Below are positions 43,271 through 53,946 of a stretch of 64,000 nucleotides of DNA, in pieces. The stretch's first letter is position 1, and each line of letters begins with the position of its first letter. Source of the stretch: Calamus simplicifolius (lineage: Eukaryota > Streptophyta > Magnoliopsida > Arecales > Arecaceae); assembly GCA_900491605.1 (NCBI GenBank), contig UESW01001510.1, positions 284,360-348,359 on the forward strand. Reading direction: 5' to 3'. Under the pieces are notes generated by a model. The model ran no database searches, had not been told where the DNA came from, and worked only from the letters and a program-made list of their open reading frames with translations. Position numbers and translations under genes: made by a program.

Positions 43271-44070
43271 GTAATCATCGATCATCACTAATCGGATTGA
43301 TCGCAATAGTCCGAGATCAATCGTCGGTGATCGGGATCATGGCTTTGATCGATCGCAACTGTCGGATCGTCACCGATCGGATTGATCGCTACGGTCTGAG
43401 ATCGATCATCGGCGATCGGGATCATGGCTTGGATCGATCGCAACCGTCGGATCGTCACCGATCAGATTGATTGCAACGGTCCGAGATCAATCATCGCCGA
43501 TCGGGATCATGGCTTGGATCAATCGCAACCATCGGATCATCACCGATCGGATTGATCGCAACGGTTCGAGATCGATCGTCGCCGATCGGGATCATTGATT
43601 GGATCGATCGCAACCATCGGATCATCGCTGATCGAATTGATCTCAATGGTCCGAGATCGATCATCGCCGACTAGGATCATGGCTTGGATCAATCGTAACC
43701 ATCGAATCATCGCCGATCAAATTGATCGCAACGGTCCGAGATCGATCATCGCAAACTGAGATCATGGCTTGGATCGATCGCAACCGTCGAATCATCGCCG
43801 ATCGGATTGATTGCAACGGTCCGAGATCGATCGTCGGCGATCAGGATCTTGGCTTGGATCGATCGCAACCGTCGGATCGTCGCCGATCGGATTGATCGCA
43901 ACAGTCCGAGATCAATCATCGGCGACCGGGATCATTGATTGGATCGATCGCAACCATCGGATCGTCACCGATCGGATTGATCGCAACGGTCCGAGATCGA
44001 TCGTTACCGACCGGGATCATGGCTTGGATTGATTGGAACCATCGGATCGTCGCTGATCGGATTGATTACA
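43270..44070. repeat. 85-bp satellite array inside the CACTA element
   Basis: Nine or more copies of an 85-bp unit. The anchor ATGGCTT/ATTGATT falls at 43339, 43424, 43509, 43594, 43679, 43764, 43849, 43934 and 44019, exactly 85 bases apart each time. The unit is made of GATCGATCGCAACCGTCGGA-like words and is GC-richer than the flanking AT-rich subterminal array. GATC and GATCGATC are very frequent. Confidence 0.95.
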
Positions 44071-45641
44071 ATTTTTTTAAAAAATATTAAATATTATTAA
44101 ATATAATTAAAAGATAAAAAAATTAATTTTAAACCAGGATCATGGCTTCGATTAAAAATAAAACATTGCGACTCAAACATGTGCATCGCAATTATTTTTA
44201 AAAAATTAATTTTTATAAAATATAATTATGAAATAAAAATATTGCGACATGAATTAGTGCATCGTAACTTTTTTAAAAAATACATTATGTTAAATAGCGA
44301 TGCATTAGCGACGTAAAAAATCAGAAAATTAAAAAAAATAATTTTTAATTTAGCGACGCAAGTATTGCGTCGTAATTTTTTTAAAAAATAAGTGTTATAA
44401 AAAATATTAAAATAAAATATTACGACGTAAACATGTGCATCGCAATTATTTTATAAAAAATTAATTTTTATAAAGTATAATTATGAAATAAAAATATTGC
44501 GATGCGAATCAGTGCGTCACAACTTTTTTTTAAAAATACATTATGTTAAATAGCGACGCATTAGCGATGTAATAAACTAGAAAATTTTAAAAAATAATTT
44601 TTAATCTAGCGATGCAAGTATTGCGTCGCAATTATTTTTTAAAAAATAAATTTTTATAAAATATAATTATAAAATAAAAATATTGCGATGCGAATCAGTA
44701 CGTCGCAACTTTTTTTAAAAAAATACATTATGTTAAATAGTGATGCATTAGCGACGCAATAAACCAAAAAAATTTAAATATAATAATTTTTAATTTAGTA
44801 ATGCAAGTAATGCGTCGTAATTTTTTTTTAAATAAGTGTTATAAAAAATATTAAAAAAAACATTGCGACGCAAACATATGCGTCGCAATTATTTTTTTTA
44901 AAAAATTAATTTTTATAAACTATAATTATGAAATAAAAATGTTGCGATGCGAATTAATGCGTCGCAACTTTTTTTTAAAAATAAATTAAATTAAATAGAA
45001 ACGCAATAATCTAGAAAATTAAAAAGAATTAATTTTTAATTTAACAATGCAAGTATTGCATTGTAATTTTTTTAAAATAAATATTATAAAAAATATTAAA
45101 AATAAAACATTGCGATGCAACCATATGCGTCGTAATTATTTTTAGAAAAAAAATTAATTTTTATAAAATATAATTATGAAATAAAAATATTGCGACGCGA
45201 ATCAGTGCGTCGCAACTTTTTTTTAAAAATAAATTATGTTAAATAGCGACGCATTAGCGACGCAATAAACTAGAAAATTAAAAAAAATTAATTTTTAATT
45301 TAGCGACGCAAGTATTGCATCGCAATTTTTTTAAAAAATAAGTATTATAAAAATATTAAAAATAAAATATTGCGATGCAACCATATGCATCGCAATTATT
45401 TTTAAAAAAATTAATTTTTATAAAATATAATTATGAAATAAAAATATACGACTCATTAGCGACGCATTTTTTCAGAAAATAAAAAAAATTTCTCGCTGGT
45501 CATTGCTGCCAAATTAGCGACACATTAGCGACGTAATTATTTGCATCACTAATTTTCATAGACAATAAAAAAATTGCCACCGGCCATTATAGCGATGCAT
45601 AGTTGCGTCGCTATTCCATAATAAATTTAAAAAAAGTAGCG
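44071..45641. repeat. CACTA 5' subterminal array (inner part) with ~250-bp higher-order units
   Basis: Repeats pair TTGCGA(C/T)GCGAATCAGTGCGT with TAGCGACGCATTAGCGACGC, joined by AAAATTAATTTTTATAAA-type spacers. The anchor GATGCGAATC or its variant lies at about 44246, 44501, 44687, 44946 and 45194, giving units of 186-259 bp. The combined 5' subterminal region is about 3 kb, far longer than the 3' one. Confidence 0.85.
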
Positions 45642-45680
45642 AGGGATTAGCGATGCAAAATTTTTGCATCGCTAATCCCT
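45642..45680. repeat. 39-bp perfect palindrome next to the CACTA promoter
   Basis: AGGGATTAGCGATGCAAAA is followed at once by its reverse complement. It includes the subterminal motif TAGCGATGCA on both arms and ends two bases before the TATA box. Confidence 0.92.
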
Positions 45681-45682
45681 AA

Positions 45683-45690
45683 TATATAAA
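45683..45690 (+). promoter_or_regulatory. TATA box of the CACTA transcription unit
   Basis: TATATAAA lies exactly where the subterminal array ends. About 40 bases downstream are a C18 run (45705-45722) and an ATG (45723). In En/Spm the promoter likewise lies beside the subterminal repeats. Motif and context only. Confidence 0.6.
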
Positions 45691-45722
45691 CTAAGTTGCG
45701 CCCGCCCCCCCCCCCCCCCCCC

Positions 45723-45866
45723 ATGGCCTCTTCTTCTTCCTTTTCTTGCCCTAACCCACCGTCTCCTCGTCCGGCTCCCACTGCCCCCTCCCTCGGCGCT
45801 AGGAACCCACCGGCGGCCCCCCCCTCCTGCTCAAGGAACCCCCGGCGGTGTTCCCCTTTTACCCAG
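45723..45866 (+). CDS. Candidate first exon of the CACTA transcript
   Basis: A 48-codon open stretch begins MASSSSFSCPNPPSPRPAP and ends at CCCAG before GTAAGCCC, a good plant splice donor (GT at 45867-45868). It is serine/proline-rich with no recognised domain. It may be a short N-terminal or untranslated leader exon spliced to the downstream transposase exons. No partner acceptor could be fixed. Confidence 0.35.
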
Positions 45867-45889
45867 GTAAGCCCCCGTTTTTTTTTTAA

Positions 45890-46575
45890 AATAATGTCAG
45901 GGTGGGGTTTTTCCCCCACCCCTGAGGCCACAGCCACGGCGGCGGCGGCCATGGCCTGAGACGACGGCCACGGCCGCGGCCGTGGCTGGTGGTGGATGGC
46001 CAGGCCACCATTTTTTTTAAAAAAAATAAAATTGTAGGGGTGGGGTTTTTCTCCCACCCCTGAGGCCACCGCCACAGTGGCAGCCATGGCCGGAGATGAT
46101 GGCCACGGTCGCAGCCGTGGCTGGCGGTTGCATGGCCACAGTGGCCAGGCCACGTTTTTTAAAAAAAAAGTATGGGTGGGGTTTTTTCCCCACCCCTGAG
46201 GCCACGGCCACGGCGGCAGCCGTGGCCGGCGGTGTTCTGGCCACCGTGGCCAGGCTGGTGGGGTTTTTCCCCCCACCCTTGAGGCCACGGCCACGGTTGC
46301 TGCCGTGGCCGTCAGTGGCCTGGCCACGGTGGCCCGGCCACCATTTAAAAAAAAAGTATGGGTGGGGTTTTTCCCCCACCCCTGAGGCCACGGCCATGGC
46401 GGCGGCCGTGGCCGTCGTCTCAGGCCACGGCCGTGGCCGGTGGCCTGGCCACGGTGGCCAGGCCACAGTTTTTTTTTAAAAAAAAGCATCGGGGTGGGTT
46501 TTTTCCTCACCCCTGCCATTTTCAGCCACGGCCGCGGTCGTGACCGTGGTCTCAGGGGGTGGGGTTTTTTCTTCA
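45890..46575. repeat. GC-rich ~100-130 bp tandem repeat with poly-A/T blocks
   Basis: Units contain GGTGGGGTTTTTCCCCCACCCCTGAGGCC (split here as GGTGGGGTTTTT and CCCACCCCTGAGGCC), then GGCCACGGCCACGGCGGC-type words, then a T-run/A-run pair. Copies start near 45901, 46039, 46172, 46262, 46361 and 46493. Many inverted GGCCACGG/CCGTGGCC words make the array fold strongly. It lies in what would be the first intron. Confidence 0.85.
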
Positions 46576-47890
46576 TTCATTATGAATTTTTTTAATTTAA
46601 TTTATTTATGTTTATGAACTTAATTTTACATGAAATATTAGAGAAATTTGTATGTAATCTATAATCTTGTAATGTACAATTTGATATTTGCATAATATTT
46701 GATATATTTAAAATTTATATATTTAGATTTATAAATGTCTTGTGTTATCGAATCTATTTATTTTTTGAAATATTGTTCATGATATATTATTATTAGAATG
46801 CTTATCATGCAATTTATATGGTTTTGATAGTTTAGATGATTAAATTTTTAATGAATTTATATTTCTTTATTACCTGTTATATTTGGCTTAGCAAATTTTA
46901 AATATTTAGTTTTTAAATATGTCACAATCATTTCTTAGCTTAGCAAATTAGAAAAAAAATTAGAGTATTCATGTTCTTCAATTGAAAGAAATTTGATATA
47001 GCAAACCATAATTTGATATAATGCCTCAAATTCTAAACCAACCAACCAAAATAAATTCGATATCATGAAGGAAAATGATATAGCTCAATTACAACTAAAT
47101 TTAATGCAAGAATATTAAATTTGATATAGTGAACTCAGATTCAAGTACTGAAAGAATATAACTCCTCATAATAAAAAGAATTTGAGATAAGAGCATAGCT
47201 TTATGTGATTTGAGTTATTAGATTGAATCAGATTTAGTTTAGGCCAGGTTGAATCCATTTTTACTTATCTAAAGTAAATCCATTTGACATACATACTTTG
47301 TCAAGTTCATTCTTTGATTTTTCATATTATTTCTCACAACACTATAACCTTTAGACCCATTTGAGACTTTGTAAGACTTAGTCTTGCAAATTCTCAAATT
47401 GTCCTAGTGGACAGTTTGAGATTATTTTTCGCGATATGTTTGTCTGCTATTCGTCATCATTAGTTGAGCTTGCAGTTTGTATATCCTCATACGTTCTCCT
47501 AGTGTGGCATATAAGCCACACATTTAGGAGAACATAAGGAGAATTGATGTCAAAATTTCAACGTAAACGATGATAATTTCGAGCAGAATAACATATTGCA
47601 TAAAATAATCTTGAATGGGATAGGGCCTTACCTAAGTCCTAGTGGAGTGAAAGTGGAATTCATTTAGGACACTTGCTTACTTGTGAAGTCTAAGGATTGA
47701 ACGGATCCCGGTCCTAGGCCTCGGTCCTGGATAGCACGTCAAGGATCATAGCCATGGCCCAGCCTTGATTTATTGGTATAATTAAAGAGGCACAATATTT
47801 GTTATTTAGCTTAGATGTGTAAAAGAATTAATCTATTGCTATAATGACTAATGCAAAATTATACTGTTGTCTCCTTTAATGGTCTACCAG
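46576..47890 (+). other. AT-rich leader/intron region upstream of TNP2
   Basis: No coding frame is supported over about 1.3 kb. Two hairpins stand out. TCTCAAATTGTCC and GGACAGTTTGAGA flank a 4-base loop at 47392-47421. GTTCTCCTAGTGTGG and CCACACATTTAGGAGAAC lie at 47493-47533. The segment from 47290 to 47760 is less AT-rich and looks like conserved element leader sequence. Confidence 0.5.
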
Positions 47891-47927
47891 GAATTGTATA
47901 ACTTGGTCAAAAATAAGCGGGGCTTGC

Positions 47928-49578
47928 TCGTGGATGTATGTAAGGTTAAAAGATGGGTTGCTTAATCCAGATTTTTTGAATGGATTGAAAGAATTTATAG
48001 CATTTGCATGTAGTCAACCCGAATAGATGGATGGGCCTAGGATCAGGTGCCCCTGCAACTTACGCAAGTGTCAGAATAAAGCCTATAGAGATGTTGAAAC
48101 TGTGAAGGTGCACTTGTGTAAAAAGGGGTTTGTTCCTGGGTACGATGTTTGGAACTGTCATGGTGAAACTGAGAAAATGTTTATAGTTGTCACTAGACAA
48201 GAAGTGTTAAATCCTATTGATGAACCATTTGTGAATTTAAACACATACGAAGAAATGGTGATGAATGCATCGGGTAACGAATTCAATCAGAATACATTTA
48301 TGGAATAATCAAATCCAGATGCACAACAATTTTATGATATGTTGTGTTCTGCAAATCAAGAATTGTATCCTGGTTGTGAGAGTCATTCCCAATTGTCTAT
48401 GGCTGCTCGGTTGTTGAATATTAAGGCGGAACAACGATTATTAGAAAAGGCATTCAATGCTGTAGCTGGGTTAATGAAGGAAGTTTTGCTAAATCATAAT
48501 GTTGTAGCTGACAGTTTCTACTCAACGAAGAAGTTATTGCATGGCCTTGGGCTCCCAGTTAATAAGATCGATTCTTGCTTGAACAATTGTATGATATATT
48601 GGGGTGAAGACTCAGAGCTGAGATGGTGTAAGATTTACGGGCAATCGAGGTACAAAACGGTGAAGTGGGAGCTAGTACAAGTAGGAGAAAAAGTGTGCCT
48701 TACAAGAGGATGCATTATTTTCCTCTTACTCCATGCCTCCAAAGATTATACAGATCTGAGGCTACATCTGCTGATATGAGATGGCATGCCGAACATGAAT
48801 CTAAAGAAGATGAAATGCGATATCCATTAGATTCAAAAGCTTGGAAGCATTTCAATGAAAATCATCCTAATTTCGCAGAAGAAATAAGGAATGTGAGATT
48901 AGGCCTTTGTACCGATAGCTTCCAACCGTTTGGTCAAGCGGGGCAACAATATTCATGTTGGCCTGTAATACTGACTATATATAATCTTCCACCATGGAAG
49001 TGCATGAAAGATACTGCAATGTTTTTGGCAGTTTTGGTTTCAGGACCATCAAAGCCAAAAGAGAAGATTGATGTCTTCTTACAACTGCTGGTAGCTGAAT
49101 TAAAATGTTATGGGAAACAGGAGTCATAGCCTATGACATTTCTATGAAACAAAATTTCATCATGAGAGCTGCTTTGATGTGGATAAACCATCGACGAAGA
49201 TTGCAGAAATATGAACCACTCATTCTTGCATTCCAAGCTCAGCAAGTGTTTTACTGCGGATATCCAAGTTTGCGCAACGACAAGCGAGATTGGTGGGCTG
49301 TTTCTAAAATCGTTCCACGTTCAACAATCATATTAGATGAGAGTTCATCAAGTCAATCAACTAAGTGCCCTGCATTTCAAGAGGATGAGATGAAAATGCA
49401 TGCAATTGAGGACGACACAAGGGCTCCTGAAACATCACTTAGAGATCCAAATGGTGATGTCCAAGAAATTGAGGATGCAAATGTTCGGTTTCCTTCCGAT
49501 GATAATAAAACTGAATCACAGTCCGATACGGCATCGGATGTTGAACCAACATTTCACGAAACAAATGACACTGATTAA
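47928..49578 (+). pseudogene. CACTA TNP2-like transposase, catalytic core deleted
   Basis: The N-terminus is the transposase-associated zinc domain: SWMYVRLKDGLLNPDFLNGL, a TAG at 48024-48026, then IRCPCNLRKCQNK and HLCKKGFVPGYDVWNCHGE. After a TAA at 48306-48308 the TNP2 body follows (LSMAARLLNIKAEQRL, LHGLGLPVNKIDSC, NNCMIYWGEDSELRWCKIYG). It shifts frame at about 48670 and continues (MRWHAEHESKEDEMRYP, AWKHFNENHPNFAEE, VRLGLCTDSFQPFGQAGQQY, NLPPWKCMKDTAMF) to YDISMKQNFIMRAALMW at 49132-49185. There it jumps straight to a segment like the C-terminal end of TNP2 (FYCGYPSLRNDKRDWWAVSK) and an acidic tail. Several hundred residues normally between are absent. Confidence 0.9.
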
Positions 49579-49686
49579 AGATATCGGTTCATTCGATTTC
49601 AATTTATTTTATAAGTGTTAAATTTTTGTATGTTTAATAATTATTCGTAATTATATTGCATTGCATTAATCTTTAGTATTTACAGT

Positions 49687-51126
49687 ATGACGGACCGAGG
49701 TAGATCTACCCCTGACGGACATAGCCCTACTGCGTCACATCCCACTACTAGCCCTGACGCATAGACTTTTGCCTCTCCAAGTGTCGACGCTCATCCAGTA
49801 TTTTCCTCTACCCGATCGGCACAGACCTCTGGGAGTTCTTCTTTGGTCGGTCGCACGGTACTTCGATTGGATGCCGATGGGCTGTAAGTATATACTAATT
49901 GTAACTATATGTTTATGTTTTTAAGTTAATTACTTATTTTAATTAATTTTTTTAATAGCTTTATTGAGCAGCATACTGTATCGAGCCGGATCAGCTCTAT
50001 ATTTCAGAGTCGTGCTGATCCCAGTGGCTACAATTGGCACCATGTATCTGCGGCCATAAGGAAGTTTTATTTTTCAGAGTTTCAGGTAAACTTTTTAAAT
50101 ATATTTTATAACTAATATAAAATTTTCTAATCTTAATATATTGTGAAACTAACTGTTTATTTCAATGAAAAAAAAGTTTATGTGGGACCCTACTATCCAT
50201 GATGCCATTAGGGCAGCATGGAATGTTCTTGCGGCATGCCGATACTCCGACATGCTTTATCATTGGAGGAGTTCGAGTGACCGTCCAGGGCATGTGCCAA
50301 AGGGTATTTGGGCCAGCTGGCAGCAGGCATGGCAGTCGAGGCATGGATCAGGAGGTCCGCATCAGCCAGCACGAACCGCCGATCTGAGAAGGGCGGTCGT
50401 GGTACGGGCCTCTCCTGTCACACTGCGGGATCCATTTCTATTCAGAAGCATAGGCGCCATATGGTAAGAAAACATAAATAATTTAAATACTAATTTAGTC
50501 ATTTACAAATAATTGCATTTATATTCTTTCTTCTGCTTTTGTAGTCCGAGCAGGAGAGCAGAGATCCAGGTGAGTTTCGTCTATTCAGGGCGACACACAC
50601 CAGGAATGACGGTTCCTCGATCGATATACGATCATGGAAGGTTGGGGTAAGAAATTAGATTTATATTTTATTTGTTTAATTTCAATATTTTATTCAGCTT
50701 TATATATTAATTCATTTATCATTGATTTTATAACTCAAAGGCACGAGTCAAGGAGCTTCAGTCTCAGGCTTCGCAGATCGACTCCACTGATGGGGGGCCG
50801 CCCGTCGAACTCTCACCAGAGGAGAGTCGATGTGTGTTTTTAGAAGCTGTTGGTGCCTAGCCGTGAGACCGTAGGGTTATGGTTTGGGCACCAGAGCTTC
50901 CATATATTTTCCCCATCAGGGCTCCAATTCGCATGGTTCTGGCGATATTCCTTCTGAGCAGATAGACGATATCCGAAGATCTATCAAGGAGGAAGTTCGC
51001 CAGGAGGTTCGAGAGGAGCTTGCAGAGATGAGAGACCAGATGCGTCAGATGCAGGATTTAGTTTGTCTCCTATCGCAGGGTTCAGTCCATCCTCCGCAGC
51101 CTCCACAGCCGCATGCAGGTACATGA
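49687..51126 (+). pseudogene. CACTA TNPA/Transposase_24-like gene, spliced, frameshifted
   Basis: Exon 1 starts at ATG 49687 (MTDRGRSTPDGHSPTASHP), has a TAG at 49762-49764 and ends at 49883 before GTAAGT. Exon 2 (49959-50085) reads in phase: FIEQHTVSSRISSIF, YNWHHVSAAIRKFYFSEFQ. Exon 3 (about 50177-50463) has FMWDPTIHDAIRAAWNVLA, then after a shift NRRSEKGGRGTGLSCHTAGS. Exon 4 (50545-50646) has EFRLFRATHTRNDGS. Exon 5 starts at 50741 (ARVKELQSQASQI), and after a shift it ends in the coiled coil IRRSIKEEVRQEVREELAEM and a proline tail at 51126. The exon pattern and motifs match plant Transposase_24 proteins, which bind the subterminal repeats. Confidence 0.82.
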
Positions 51127-51129
51127 TGT

Positions 51130-51985
51130 ATTTTTTTTTCACTACTTGATATTTTTTTTTATTTTTTCTATTTTGTATATGAAAATTTTAAATAATGAAT
51201 AAAATAAATTTTTATCGATTTTTGAAAATTTTGTAATGATTGTTTTGGTCAATTGTATTAGCAATTACATTGTATTAGCAAGTTTATTTTATTATTTTAT
51301 TTTTTTAAATAAATAAATAAATTTACTTTAAAACTTAAAAATAAATTTACTTTATTTTTAAAAAATAAATTAATTAATTAGTGATGCTATTATCTATCAC
51401 AATTAATTTAAAAAAAATTACAAATTATGTTATTTTAATTTTTTTAAAAATAAATTAATTAATTAGCGACGTAATTGCGACAAGATTTTTCATCACAAAT
51501 ATTTTTTAAAAAATTATTTTTAAAGTAGCGATGCATTTAGGGGCATCACAATTATTTTTTAAAAATTAAATTTTATTTTATTTTATTTTTTTAAATAAAT
51601 AAATTAATTAGCGATGCTAATTGCTGTCACAATTATTTTGAAATATATTAAAAATTATTTTTTTAAAAAAAATAAATAAATTAATTAGCGATGCAATTAT
51701 GATGATATTTTTTATCACAAATATTTTTAAAAAATTTATTTTTAAAGTAGCGATGCATTAAGTCTACGTCGCAATATTGCGATGCATTTATTGGCATCGC
51801 AATATATTGCGATGCATTTAGAGCGTCGCAGAGAGTCGCTGTTAAGTGACGCAATTACGACAAATTAAAATTGCGACGAACATTTTAGCGACGCCTTTAT
51901 TGCGTCGCTAATGCGTCGCTATAACTTGTTTAGCGATGCATTAGCGACGCATTTGGGCGTCGCTATATTAATTTTTCTTGTAGTG
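51130..51985. repeat. CACTA 3' subterminal region
   Basis: AT-rich DNA with TAGCGATGCATT, ATTGCGATGCATTT and CGTCGCTA words in both orientations. They become denser towards the end, closing with TTTTCTTGTAGTG. There is no gene. The region is about 0.85 kb against about 3 kb at the other end. Confidence 0.85.
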
Positions 51986-52222
51986 CAACTTCTCCATAAC
52001 TTCTTGTTACTAAGCCTCGGCAGCGATCTTCTTCTCCCAGAAAGTTTGAGCATCTAACTCCGCACAAGCCTGTTCTCCATGGCAGCCCAGGCCTCAGACT
52101 CGACCTTATTGGCCCTCTCTTCAGCATGCTCCAACTTAAGGAGAGCATCATCTAGCCTCTCCTTAGTCGGCCTAAGCTTCATCATGGCATCAACTAGTTT
52201 GGCATCGATGACTCTGGAATTC

Positions 52223-53883
52223 ATTATATGATCCAATCCTTTTGATTTTGATGATTACTAAAAGCCATTGAGTTTATTAAAGGATGTAATGAATTTATGA
52301 AAATGAAGCAACAAATTTATTTTGAACAATCAATGAGAATGCTCAAGTTTAACTTTAATCAACTTTGAAAGTGACTTTAAGTTCAATATTCAAACTTTCG
52401 AAAAGAAATGTTATAATTCATGTTTTATTCAAAAAGTTTATGGATTAGTTCATGAATCACTTCTAAAGGTTAATTCTATTGATTTCATGTCAAAACAATG
52501 AACTAAAATGAATCTGGAACGATTTTAATGTCAATCAGAAAAGTTTCTGATTTTTGATACGTTCCGGAGCCGACTCCTGAGTTTCAGAGTCGACTCCGCT
52601 CAGTGTACAGAAATGTACATCTGTGTCGAGTCGACCCATGAAATTGTCGAGTCGACCCCTGATTCTGTCGAGCCGACTCCTGGACTGTGCGAGTCGACTC
52701 CGCTCAGACACCAGAAGAGTGTTTTTTGAGCACCTCTCGAGTCGACCCCAAGCCTTTCACGAGTCGACTCCCGACTTTCAGGAGTCGACACTTCACTTTT
52801 AGCGAGTCGACCCCTAACCTTTTTAATGTTTCTATTTTTGGTAATGAGCTCGAGCCGACTCGGGAAAAGCATGAGTCGACTCCAGCAAATCTGGGCGCGA
52901 TTTTAACGATGACACATCAGCCCCAACGGTAAGATTTTTGAATAACGGCTATTTTTCCTTGTCTCTAACGGATATATTTTTGCAGATTCTATAAATAGAG
53001 GAGTTCTTTTCAAATCAAAGAAAAATCAAAAAGAGAGAAAAGAATTTTGAAAAGAGGGAAAAACAGAGCATATTGGAAAAATCATTTAGCTCAAAGAGAG
53101 TGATTCAAAAGGAGTGAAATCCAAGAGAAGTTTCGTCTACTCCTTCTCATCAATCCACAAAGTCAGAAGAAAATCCAAAGCATTTCAAAGGTCAAATCGG
53201 AGGATTTTCAAAAGAGAAAAAGCTTCATCTCAACTCCAAAGCTTCAACGGTCAAGAATCTGCTGAGGCGTGATTCAACACTTCAAGAGGAGTTAAAGAGA
53301 AGAAGGAAGAAAGCCAAGCATCTACCATCTGCAAATTATCAGGCTTTTCTAACCTTATTTATTTTGTACTTATTTGTATATTTGCTCAAGGGGAGCACTT
53401 ATTGTTCAAAATTTTATTCTATTTGTTTGCTGATTCAATCAGTGGATTGAATCAGTGGAGGTTGGTATACCTCGTTACAAGCCGGAGTGCTTGTGTTGGG
53501 TTAGTTGTGAGCCCGTGAAAAACAACGTGTAGGGTTTTGTGCTGGTAAGCCCGAGTTAAAACCAGCTGGGTTCGTTGTGATCCCGGAAAAACAACAAGTT
53601 TGAGTTGTGAGCTTGTAAAACAACTCGGCTGTAATCTAGAGAGATTATAGTGTGGACCCAAGTGAATCTTGGGAGTGGACGTAGGTGTTGGTTGCACCGA
53701 ACCACTATAAAATTTTGTGTTTGCCGTGCATTTTCTCTTCTCTATCTCTCTTTATTTGCTTGTGCATTGCTTTTAGTTAATCTCACTTGCACATCTTGCT
53801 AACTAATCAATTAAAGTTAAAAAGTCTTAAATTTTTAAGAACCCAATTCACCCCCCCCTCTTGGGTTGCCATCTGGGCCAACA
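52223..53883 (+). repeat. 5' LTR of copia 2 (first 20 bases missing)
   Basis: Starts at ATTATATGATCC, corresponding to 61045 in the 3' LTR, and ends GGGCCAACA. GTCGAC cluster at about 52566-52885 and TATA box at 52990-52997. It differs from copia 1 LTRs by many substitutions but is clearly homologous. Confidence 0.88.
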
Positions 53884-53885
53884 AT

Positions 53886-53897
53886 TGGTATCAGAGC
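53886..53897 (+). promoter_or_regulatory. Primer-binding site, copia 2
   Basis: TGGTATCAGAGC, complementary to initiator methionine tRNA, starts two bases after the LTR end. Confidence 0.9.
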
Positions 53898-53946
53898 AAG
53901 TGCTCATTTAGAATTTGATCTCACGATCAAGGGCTAAAGATCCATT

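Larger units (their letters stand above)
42614..51985 (+). mobile_element. CACTA (En/Spm) DNA transposon, 9372 bp
   Basis: The termini CACTACAAGAAAA (42614-42626) and TTTTCTTGTAGTG (51973-51985) are perfect 13-bp inverted repeats. The 3-bp target duplication CAA is at 42611-42613 and 51986-51988. Inside are long subterminal arrays of GCGACGCA-type motifs, a promoter and short first exon, a TNP2-like transposase and a TNPA/Transposase_24-like gene, all on the plus strand. The target is the antisense gene of gypsy B, so it is younger than that element. Both genes are damaged, so it would need help in trans. Confidence 0.95.

Noticed and set aside
43270..44070. CRISPR-like regular array
   Set aside because: Units are contiguous 85-bp tandem repeats without unique spacers, inside a plant CACTA element; this is satellite DNA.
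45696..45722. C-run and other long homopolymers (C14 at 3457, T31 at 4643, C18 at 45705) as functional elements
   Set aside because: Simple sequence with no supporting context; lengths may also be unreliable in assembly.
45647..46576. A 309-codon minus-strand open frame
   Set aside because: It is a repeat of K/P/H/W/P-rich words generated by the tandem GC-rich array, with matching open frames on the other strand. No domain is visible.
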